Shown here piece after piece: positions 1 through 6,098 of a DNA stretch of 17,909 bases. Each line of letters starts with the position of its first letter. The stretch's first letter is position 1. Where the stretch lies: assembly GCA_039024315.1 (NCBI GenBank), contig JBCCQN010000169.1:1-17909 (forward strand). Reading direction: 5' to 3'. The DNA comes from JBCAWW01 sp039024315. Its GTDB lineage: Bacteria > Bacteroidota > Bacteroidia > J057. Under the pieces are notes generated by a model. It saw nothing but the letters and a program-made list of their open reading frames with translations. It was not told where the DNA came from and did not search any database. The translations under genes were made by a program, and so were the position numbers.

Positions 1-100
1 AACGATACATACGAAATCTTCTCAAGTATTCTGAGATCACAGAAAAACTAAAGCTGCAATATCCCGTATAAAAATTGCTTGCTGCCTAGCGCAAAATGCC
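1..100. other. Left-edge segment, no convincing gene
   Basis: Plus-strand frame 1 is open from the window edge to a TAA at 49-51 and encodes 16 residues that end in SQKN. This could be the 3' end of a gene lying to the left, but it is too short to judge. The rest is AT-rich and leads into the tRNA promoter. Confidence 0.2.
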
Positions 101-108
101 TATATTTG
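78..108 (+). promoter_or_regulatory. Bacteroidota-type promoter of the tRNA gene
   Basis: CTTG at 78-81, a 19-base spacer and TATATTTG at 101-108 match the Bacteroidota consensus TTTG-N19/20-TAnnTTTG with one mismatch in the -33 box. The predicted transcription start is near 115, about 14 bases before the mature tRNA. The same -7 octamer occurs before the TIR gene and before miaB. Confidence 0.75.
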
Positions 109-128
109 CAGCGTGTATCAAGCACATC

Positions 129-202
129 GGGCCTATAGCTCAGTTGGTTAGAGCAACTGACTCATAATCAGTAGGTCCCTGGTTCGAGCCCAGGTGGGCC
201 CA
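129..202 (+). tRNA. tRNA with CAU anticodon (elongator Met or Ile2)
   Basis: The cloverleaf closes fully. The 7-bp acceptor stem is GGGCCTA with TGGGCCC (one G-U pair). The D stem is GCTC/GAGC, the anticodon stem ACTGA/TCAGT with loop CTCATAA, and the T arm CCTGG-TTCGAGC-CCAGG. The discriminator is A and CCA is not encoded. The paired 1-72 position and the lack of three G-C pairs in the anticodon stem rule out the initiator tRNA. CAU may read AUG, or AUA if the cytidine at position 34 is changed to lysidine by TilS. The sequence alone does not settle Met versus Ile2. Confidence 0.93.
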
Positions 203-208
203 CATCTT

Positions 209-241
209 AAAGCGTTTCTGTCTAACAGGAACGCTTTTTTT
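209..241 (+). terminator. Rho-independent terminator after the tRNA
   Basis: A 13-bp stem (209-221 with 225-237, one G-U pair) closes a CTA triloop and runs into a T tract ending at 241. It lies between the tRNA and the stop codon of the convergent minus-strand gene, so it may also end that transcript, although the T run on that strand is weaker. Confidence 0.85.
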
Positions 242-1058
242 AGTAGCTAAATTCTGCGTATACCGGCAAATGATCCGAAATGCCCCGGGCTTGGGTTAGG
301 TTCTCACAATCCCCCACGAAGTCGACCCGCCCGCTATTCTCTAGGCTAAAGCTGCTACTAGCAAAGAAAATATTATCGATGGCATAATTTAAGTAGTTGC
401 CTCTCACGCATTTACGCTTGAGGGTAGTGGGCGCATCATTGACTACTGGGAAATAACCTTGCGCTTTTAAGGGATCCCAAACAGGATGAGTCTCCGTCAA
501 ATTGAAATCTCCACAAATGATTACTGCTTCCGTCTGGAGCCTTTGTGGGTAATATTGAAAGTGCTGGATTTCTTCCTCGGGTTGGTCATCGTGTTTACGA
601 GCGTGATAATTGATAATGAAAAAAGAGTCCTCTTCTCCTTTAGCTTTGAATTCGGCGATGTAAGGCTCTCGAAAGCAGATATCAACCAAAGTAAGATCTA
701 GGTAGGGACGATTGACAAGAGAGACTTTGGCGGTATTCCATAAGAAAGCATAACGCTCACTTATATTGCTAGAAGGGCTTTGGGTGGGATCGCTAACTCT
801 GTAGTCCCAATTGGAACCAGTCCTATCAAGATCTTGGACGATAGTAGCGACTTTTTGTACTCCGGCAGGATCTTTAGCCACTACCTCTTGGATCAGGACG
901 ATATCATACTTTCGCATCACTTGTACCATAGCTGCGAGTTCTGAAGCATCTTTAGTGCGGCCGAGATCCTGAATATTCCATGTAAGGATGCTGAAGTTCC
1001 CCGCCAGAGAAATGACAAAAGAGATAAGCAGCAGAACAGAGAGCAGGATTTTTTTCAT
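240..1058 (-). CDS. Exported endonuclease/exonuclease/phosphatase family protein
   Basis: A 272-residue protein of the DNase I-like fold, which cleaves phosphodiester or phosphomonoester bonds with a divalent metal. A signal peptide covers residues 1-20 (MKK, then a hydrophobic run ending SLAG), so it should work in the periplasm or outside the cell. The catalytic set looks complete: N28 in TWNIQ, E58 in IQEV, H152 in NYHAR, D184 and N186 in GDFN, D228/N229 in IDNIFF, and D262/H263 in the terminal SDHLP. The ATG at 1058 is preferred over the TTG one codon upstream because it gives a normal signal peptide. Substrate is unknown; a secreted nuclease that scavenges phosphate or DNA is plausible, but inositol-phosphate or sphingomyelin hydrolysis cannot be excluded. 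It ends inside the tRNA terminator and is divergent from the next gene. Confidence 0.88.
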   Translation of the reverse strand: MKKILLSVLLLISFVISLAGNFSILTWNIQDLGRTKDASELAAMVQVMRKYDIVLIQEVVAKDPAGVQKVATIVQDLDRTGSNWDYRVSDPTQSPSSNISERYAFLWNTAKVSLVNRPYLDLTLVDICFREPYIAEFKAKGEEDSFFIINYHARKHDDQPEEEIQHFQYYPQRLQTEAVIICGDFNLTETHPVWDPLKAQGYFPVVNDAPTTLKRKCVRGNYLNYAIDNIFFASSSFSLENSGRVDFVGDCENLTQARGISDHLPVYAEFSY

Positions 1059-1088
1059 CAATTGGACGCTTATTTGTTTATTGGCCTT

Positions 1089-1568
1089 ATGGAACCCACA
1101 ATCATGGACATCGAGGCTCGCAAGTTAATTGGCTTCAGATTGGAAACCAGCCTTAGCGAGAACAAAACTCCCGAAATATGGCGTAATTTTAGACAGCTAG
1201 CCAAGCAAATAGTCTCTCCTTTGCTGGGATCTTATAGTGTTCAGGTATATCCAGCAGGCACTCTGGTGCAAAATTTTGATCCCCAACTTCGCTTTGACAA
1301 ATGGGCCGCAGTGGAGGTAGAGGATTGGGAGAATGTGCCGGAGGGATTAGAAACTTTGCTATTGCCCGCGGGTACCTACGCTAAGTTTGATTATAAAGGT
1401 CCCGTTACCGCTTTCCCACCATTTGCTGCATACATGTATACTCAGTGGTTGCCTCAGTCGAGTTTTCGGCTCGCCGAACGCCCTCACTTTGACTATATGC
1501 CCCCCGAATATAAAGGTCCCATGCACCCAGAAGCCAAGGAAGAAATTTGGATTCCATTAGAGAGATGA
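1089..1568 (+). CDS. GyrI-like / AraC effector-binding domain protein
   Basis: A 159-residue stand-alone ligand-binding domain of the GyrI-like (AraC effector-binding, SOUL-like) fold. Family features visible are the opening strand EPTIMDIEARKLIGFRLE, the SENKTPEIWRNF helix, YAKFDYKGPV at mid-protein and the terminal KEEIWIPL with its conserved Glu. There is no DNA-binding domain and no signal peptide, so it is cytosolic. Relatives bind small hydrophobic cations, inhibit DNA gyrase, or hydrolyse reactive electrophiles; which applies here cannot be told. The reading frame is open back to a TTG at 1062, but ATG 1089 fits the start of the domain and leaves 30 bp to the divergent nuclease gene; ATG 1104 is also possible. 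The TIR gene starts about 100 bp downstream in the same direction. Confidence 0.8.
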   Translation: MEPTIMDIEARKLIGFRLETSLSENKTPEIWRNFRQLAKQIVSPLLGSYSVQVYPAGTLVQNFDPQLRFDKWAAVEVEDWENVPEGLETLLLPAGTYAKFDYKGPVTAFPPFAAYMYTQWLPQSSFRLAERPHFDYMPPEYKGPMHPEAKEEIWIPLER

Positions 1569-1609
1569 CAAAAGTCTGGCAAAAGTGGCATGAATTTGTA
1601 TTGAAACAT

Positions 1610-1617
1610 TATATTTG
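1610..1617 (+). promoter_or_regulatory. Candidate -7 box of the TIR gene
   Basis: TATATTTG is an exact match to TAnnTTTG and identical to the -7 boxes before the tRNA and miaB. No good TTTG lies 19-20 bases upstream, so the -33 element is weak or missing. A start near 1624 would give a leader of about 49 bases. If real, the TIR gene is transcribed separately from the GyrI-like gene. Confidence 0.5.
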
Positions 1618-1672
1618 CGTAATACGAACATTAAAAAGGGCTCAAATGTTGAGTTAAGGGAAATCAACACAC

Positions 1673-2590
1673 ATGAAGGACTTAAAAGATAAATTCGATC
1701 AACTCGTAGGCAGAGACGATTTAAAGGGGGCACTAGAGGTATTGAACCAAGCAGCACCAGATAGATCTAATGAGGTTATTCTTACGCAAGCTCGATTGAG
1801 TGGCCTGGAGCAAAATGTACGTTTAGGTATCATTAGTAATTCGGATGCCCAGATTAACCGTAATCAGATCGCAGCGGCGATTATGAGTATTGCGGGGGAT
1901 GTGTTTAGAGGAATTGTAAGTACTGGTAATGGTGGTCAAAATACTGGAACAGATGCGACAGGTCTGAGTAATCAACAATCCGATGGTAATTCTAGTGAAA
2001 AGAAAATTTATATTTCTTATTCGTGGAAAGACAATGAAACTGATAAAGGGAAAAATCGGGAACGTTTAGTAAATAGAGTATGTAAAAGTCTTGAGAATGC
2101 GGGTTATACCATTATGAGAGACAAAAAAAATGTAGACTTTGGTGACTCTATATCTCAATTTATGAAGGACTTGGGCGAAAATGAACTTTGTCTACTTTTT
2201 TTAAGTGAGAAATACTTCCAATCCTACTACACTATGTTTGAGGTTTGTGAAATAGCTCGAAATGCAAATTGGGAAAAAGAGAAATTCCGTACTAAAGTAC
2301 TGCCCTTTATGGTAGAAGATGATTTGTTTCCCCGAGATAGATCTAAGCTTAAAACTTATGCCACCTATTGGCGGGAGCAAGCAAAATCCATCCAAGAGGA
2401 TGTAGTTTTTTTTGGTGAACAAGCAGATGAAAACCTTGTTAAAGAATCAAGAAATACAAAAAAGATAAAGGACGAAATAGTCAAGCTCTATGGCTGGTTA
2501 AAGGATATTAATGCATCAAAACCTAAGCTGCTTAGTGGCAATGATTTTGAAAAAGTCAAAGATGCAATAGATAACCGTTTAGGCTTGTGA
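1673..2590 (+). CDS. TIR-domain effector with N-terminal EAD11-like adaptor
   Basis: A 305-residue cytosolic protein in three parts. Residues 1-80 are a small helical domain with the signature of effector-associated domain 11: an ALEVLNQAAPD helix, then LTQARLSGLEQN, RLGIIS and a helix with NRNQIAAAIMSI. Residues 81-109 are a Gly/Asn/Ser-rich linker. Residues 110 to about 235 are a TIR domain opening with KKIYISYSWKD; E190 in YTMFEVCEIA is the likely NADase glutamate, placed as in the WCxxE motif. The remaining 70 residues are charged and helical. TIR domains of this kind commonly degrade NAD or make signalling nucleotides in anti-invader responses, and effector-associated domains link effectors to NTPase or protease hubs with the same domain. 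No partner is nearby. The gene is AT-rich (39 G+C in 120 over 2041-2160), which suggests transfer. NADase activity is inferred. Confidence 0.85.
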   Translation: MKDLKDKFDQLVGRDDLKGALEVLNQAAPDRSNEVILTQARLSGLEQNVRLGIISNSDAQINRNQIAAAIMSIAGDVFRGIVSTGNGGQNTGTDATGLSNQQSDGNSSEKKIYISYSWKDNETDKGKNRERLVNRVCKSLENAGYTIMRDKKNVDFGDSISQFMKDLGENELCLLFLSEKYFQSYYTMFEVCEIARNANWEKEKFRTKVLPFMVEDDLFPRDRSKLKTYATYWREQAKSIQEDVVFFGEQADENLVKESRNTKKIKDEIVKLYGWLKDINASKPKLLSGNDFEKVKDAIDNRLGL

Positions 2591-2603
2591 ATAACGCCTA
2601 AAC
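2577..2603. terminator. Shared hairpin at convergent gene ends
   Basis: GTTTAGGC (2577-2584) and GCCTAAAC (2596-2603) form a perfect 8-bp stem with an 11-base loop. The loop contains the TIR gene's stop codon, and the right arm contains the stop of the response regulator gene on the other strand. No T run follows on either strand, so termination would be weak; it may instead protect the 3' ends. Confidence 0.4.
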
Positions 2604-3296
2604 CTCCAATCGATAGCCCACCCGATGGGCGGTAAGTATATGCCTCGGCTTGGAAGGCTCCACCTCAATCTTCTGGCGCAAGCGCGTGATATGCGTATCT
2701 ATCGTCCGATAGGAAAACAGCTCATCATGCTTCCAAACTGCTTGCATAATCTGCTCGCGGCTCATCACTTCGCCTGCATTTTGGTGCAGAAATGCCAACA
2801 AATTACTCTCCTGAGCCGTAAGGCTAATCTTCTCTCCCTTTCTGGTAAGGCATTGCTGGATAAAGTCTATCTCTACTTCGCCGAGGCGAACGATCGACTC
2901 TTGCGTTACCGATTTTTGCGTTCTGCGCAGCAGGCTCTCTACTCGTGCCAATAACTCCATTAGTTCAAAAGGCTTGCCCAGATAATCATCCGCTCCAGCA
3001 TTAAGCCCTCTAACGATGTCGGCAGAAGTACTTTTGGCTGTCAGCATGATGATGGGGATATCGTTCTTGGCTTGGCGAAGCTGTCGGCAGAGTTCAAGGC
3101 CGCTTTTGTGAGGCAACATAAGGTCAAGGATCATAAGATCTATAGCCTCAGTTTGTAGAGTGTTTTCTGCTTGAATCGCATCCGGAATGCTCAGCACCTG
3201 ATAACCCTCAAAGCGCAAATTGTGCTCCAATAGCTCTCGTAGCGAAGGATCATCCTCTACCACCAAAATCTGGTATAAGTGCGGTTGAATACTCAT
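2598..3296 (-). CDS. OmpR-family response regulator
   Basis: A 232-residue two-domain transcription factor. The receiver domain (residues 8-125) has the acidic pair in VVEDD, phospho-acceptor D58 in MILDLMLP, T86 in MLTAKS and K108 in LGKPF. The winged-helix output domain (about 132-232) contains LTAQESNLLAFL, REQIMQAVW, SYRTIDTHITRLRQKIE and a terminal VGYRLEV wing. It is the second gene of a two-gene unit and overlaps the kinase gene by 4 bp (ATGA), so it is almost certainly phosphorylated by that kinase. Target genes are not evident; the lipoprotein-sulfatase pair divergent from the kinase gene is the nearest candidate. Confidence 0.95.
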   Translation of the reverse strand: MSIQPHLYQILVVEDDPSLRELLEHNLRFEGYQVLSIPDAIQAENTLQTEAIDLMILDLMLPHKSGLELCRQLRQAKNDIPIIMLTAKSTSADIVRGLNAGADDYLGKPFELMELLARVESLLRRTQKSVTQESIVRLGEVEIDFIQQCLTRKGEKISLTAQESNLLAFLHQNAGEVMSREQIMQAVWKHDELFSYRTIDTHITRLRQKIEVEPSKPRHILTAHRVGYRLEV

Positions 3297-4894
3297 TGGC
3301 TAAGCGGGATTTCAATAATAAATTCACTGCCTTGGCCGAGCGTAGAATTCAATTTGATCTTGCCATTGTGTCGTTCGATCAATGCTTTTGCCATGCTTAG
3401 CCCAATACCGTAGCCGGCAACGCTTTGGGTTTCGGGCTTCGCAAGCCTGACAAATTTGTCGAAAATGATTCCTTGGTCCGCTGCTTTGATGCCAATGCCT
3501 TGATCTCGTAGACTAATTTGCCAGCTTTTTGCTTTCAACTCACTGGTGAGCATGACCTTGCCCTCGGGTCCTGAATATTTAATGGCATTATCCAATAGGA
3601 TTTCTAAGCTTCCCCAGAGATGCTCCACTGACAGCATTACCTCGCCTTTAGGTTTACCTGCGATTGCTAGTTCCCGATTATGGATGCGAGCCATCTCTAA
3701 AGCTTTTTGAGTTAGCATTTCCCAGACTGCTTCAAGGCTTTTGCGTTCTAGTTCCAGCTTCGCTGAACGCTCAGTCACAGCTGAAAAGTTGAGCATTTTA
3801 TTCAAGCGCTCCTCTAAATATTTGCTTTGGCTGACTATGGTTGCTCCGTGCTTTTGTGCGTCAGTGATTTGTTTGATTCTACCTCCCTGCAGCGTTTCTC
3901 CGACTAATTTTATATTAGTTAGCGGGGTCTTGAGCTCATGGCTGATATTGGTGATAAAATCGGTCTTCAGCTGATCCAGTCTTTGAGATTTTCGATGTGT
4001 TCTAAATACATAAAATAGCGCCACTAAAAAGACCCCTAAGACTCCGTGTAACAACCATTGATTTCGTTGGTGCACTTTCGCTGCGATAACTTGACTGTCT
4101 TGGCCCCAAAAACCTATTTCTACTGTATATCCTTCCAGATAGGGTAGGCTCTGATTAGCCGGCAGGCTATGTTCCATTTTGCCTTTGGCAAGCAAAGGCT
4201 CATTGTAGACAAGCTGGTTACGTTCGTTCCGGATTCTGAGATTCAGGTAGGATTTTTGGATCCCTTTGTAGTCAGATACTTTATGAAATTGCCCATTGAA
4301 GTAAGCGGGTAAAATGTTGTCTTTCAGGCCATTCCGACTTAGCAAAAAACACCAAAAGAAATCAAGTTTATCTTCCTTAAAGCGAGGAATACAGACAAAG
4401 CGCTGACTAGTCGAAAAAGCCGTACCCAACTGAGAAAATATAAGCGTACTATCCAAGGTGTTAGTCCAATAGTTAGGAGCCCGCTCATCCCAATAATCAT
4501 AACGGTCCGCAATATTGTTGGATATCAAATCTGCAAAGGCCTGGTTTTGAAAAAAGGGTTCAAGTTGTTCTTCTCTAGGGTAGGAGGAAAGTATCCATTT
4601 ATTCGTTGCCTCATCAGGCCTTAGCATCAGTACTTTGTCAACCAAGCCTGAATAGACTGCTTCTTTGTCTTTTGGGTGTAGTTGCTTCGCAAAACGTTTA
4701 ACTCTCTGTACATAAAGCGCATTGATCTCTACCGCAGAGCTTTGGCCAATCTCTCGGAGCTTATAGTGCAAAGCACTCGCCAGTTGTGTCTTAAATTGGG
4801 GAAGCTGGTTGAGCATCAAAGTATATAAGCCCAGTCCCAAAACGGCTAGGATAGCTAATGCAATATATACCGGGGATACTGGCCTCATCGACAT
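3293..4894 (-). CDS. Membrane sensor histidine kinase
   Basis: A 533-residue inner-membrane kinase. TM1 lies at about residues 9-28, a periplasmic region of roughly 250 residues follows, and TM2 is at about 280-299 (WLLHGVLGVFLVALFYVF). There is no HAMP domain between TM2 and the kinase core. HisKA carries H319 in NISHELKTPLTNIK. The ATPase domain has the N box LLDNAIKYS, the G1 box DQGIGI and the G2 box GYGIGLSMAKALIERH. The sensor region matches no domain I recognise; it is rich in Trp, Tyr and Phe (RYDYWDERAPNYW). ATG 4894 is chosen over a TTG one codon upstream; ATG 4888 is also possible. It is transcribed ahead of its regulator and diverges from the lipoprotein-sulfatase pair, with 131 bp between them. 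Confidence 0.93.
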   Translation of the reverse strand: MSMRPVSPVYIALAILAVLGLGLYTLMLNQLPQFKTQLASALHYKLREIGQSSAVEINALYVQRVKRFAKQLHPKDKEAVYSGLVDKVLMLRPDEATNKWILSSYPREEQLEPFFQNQAFADLISNNIADRYDYWDERAPNYWTNTLDSTLIFSQLGTAFSTSQRFVCIPRFKEDKLDFFWCFLLSRNGLKDNILPAYFNGQFHKVSDYKGIQKSYLNLRIRNERNQLVYNEPLLAKGKMEHSLPANQSLPYLEGYTVEIGFWGQDSQVIAAKVHQRNQWLLHGVLGVFLVALFYVFRTHRKSQRLDQLKTDFITNISHELKTPLTNIKLVGETLQGGRIKQITDAQKHGATIVSQSKYLEERLNKMLNFSAVTERSAKLELERKSLEAVWEMLTQKALEMARIHNRELAIAGKPKGEVMLSVEHLWGSLEILLDNAIKYSGPEGKVMLTSELKAKSWQISLRDQGIGIKAADQGIIFDKFVRLAKPETQSVAGYGIGLSMAKALIERHNGKIKLNSTLGQGSEFIIEIPLSQ

Positions 4895-4992
4895 CAATTT
4901 TCTTCAAATTCAGACAATTAGCAAGCATTTAACAACTTTAACATCTCTCTTTACTTTCTTGACATTGCTCACAACACATCCGCCTAGATTGG

Positions 4993-5010
4993 GATGATTT
5001 CAAAATCATC
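4993..5010. promoter_or_regulatory. Inverted repeat, possible operator
   Basis: GATGATTT and AAATCATC are perfect 8-bp arms around a 2-base centre. The element sits 15 bases before the ATG of the lipoprotein gene, in the gap divergent from the two-component system. TAGATTGG just upstream (4985-4992) is one mismatch from the -7 consensus, so the repeat would lie at or after the transcription start. It could bind a dimeric regulator or form a leader hairpin. Confidence 0.35.
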
Positions 5011-5025
5011 TACAAAATTACGTTT

Positions 5026-6078
5026 ATGAAACCTTCAATTTTTTTCAGTCTTTTTGTTCTCTTCTGCAGTTTTGCTTGCACCACTCCCATTCGTCAAGAC
5101 TTTGAACAAGGAGAGCAACCCTTAAGCAGTGATGAGTATCTGGTAATCTGGCGTTTTACACGCTATGCCAATCCCTCTGAAGTATTGGATCAGTCCGAAG
5201 GGCACAAAAAAGCTTTAGAAAAAAACATGGATCCCCTTTTTTCTCAATTGATCCCCCAAATCATGGCGGATGCGCTCAAGGGTGAAGTGGCACTAAATGC
5301 CAATCGCGATTGGGAAAGTCCTGACTTTCAGGCGATCGACAATCTCAGCCAATATATGTCTGAATTCTACGAAACCAGCTCTTCTAATCTCGAAGCCTTG
5401 ACACAGGTATTTCATATCATGCAAAGAAGAGGGACCAATACCAAAGGATGGAATGCTGAAGAGTTGCTACTCCAATTAGTAGCCAAAGACCCTACTGGTA
5501 ATTTTCGGGAAAGGTTTTTTGCTACAGTTAGCTTTGCCCAAATCCTTAGCCAAGATTACCGCATCAAGGTTAAGGATAAAGATATGTCGGTCAACGAATA
5601 CTTACAGGAAGTCATCGAATATGCCTATCCAATTGCCTTTCAAAGGGATGGAAATATGGTCGGATTAGTGAGTCTTAAAGAAGCTTTTGGCAGTAAAGCC
5701 TTTGCCCTCCAAGGTCGCTGGGATGAACTCGAATGGTTTGAAAATGGTCCCAATATCAGCGATTATCTCTACACTCCTGAGGATTCTGCCAGAGCTATGA
5801 GTTTTCAAGGCCAATACAGCGTAGAACCTGCTTCTGGGAGTGTTTTGACCATAGGGGATAAACTTATCGCCGTAGAGGTCGTCTCAAAGGCTGATCGGCT
5901 AGAGTTTGATTGGTCCAACCAAAATATGTATCAATGGTACTTGCTCTATCCCCGCAAAGACGGCGCTTATTTCAACAACCTAGGGGATGTCTGTACGTTC
6001 CGCGAAGCGGGGGGCAAAATCACCGGCTTCCAAATAAAAACCCATGATGGCTATTTGATCGAAGGCTCTGCTTTGTAA
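5026..6078 (+). CDS. Lipoprotein of unknown function
   Basis: A 350-residue lipoprotein. The signal peptide (MKPSIFFSLFVLFCSFAC) ends in a lipobox with lipidated C18, so it sits in the inner or outer membrane facing the periplasm or outside. I do not recognise the family. Residues 30-200 look mainly helical (DEYLVIWRFTRYANPSEVLDQ, NLSQYMSEFY, WNAEELLLQLVAK). Residues 210-350 look more beta-rich, with WDELEWFENGPNISDYLYTPED, SGSVLTIGDKLIAVEVVSKADRLEFDW and NMYQWYLLYPRKDG. The sulfatase gene begins 20 bp downstream with no terminator between, so the two are probably co-transcribed. Its role may be tied to the sulfatase or its substrate, but this is inference from position only. Confidence 0.8.
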   Translation: MKPSIFFSLFVLFCSFACTTPIRQDFEQGEQPLSSDEYLVIWRFTRYANPSEVLDQSEGHKKALEKNMDPLFSQLIPQIMADALKGEVALNANRDWESPDFQAIDNLSQYMSEFYETSSSNLEALTQVFHIMQRRGTNTKGWNAEELLLQLVAKDPTGNFRERFFATVSFAQILSQDYRIKVKDKDMSVNEYLQEVIEYAYPIAFQRDGNMVGLVSLKEAFGSKAFALQGRWDELEWFENGPNISDYLYTPEDSARAMSFQGQYSVEPASGSVLTIGDKLIAVEVVSKADRLEFDWSNQNMYQWYLLYPRKDGAYFNNLGDVCTFREAGGKITGFQIKTHDGYLIEGSAL

Positions 6079-6098
6079 ATTAGGGCAAAAGCTGTCCG

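Noticed and set aside
1059..1088. TTG starts for the divergent nuclease (1061) and GyrI-like gene (1062)
   Set aside because: Two genes would start back to back with no room for promoters. ATG starts at 1058 and 1089 fit the signal peptide and the domain start.
2625..2954. 109-codon plus-strand frame inside the response regulator gene
   Set aside because: It is antisense to a full receiver and winged-helix protein and has no domain signature.
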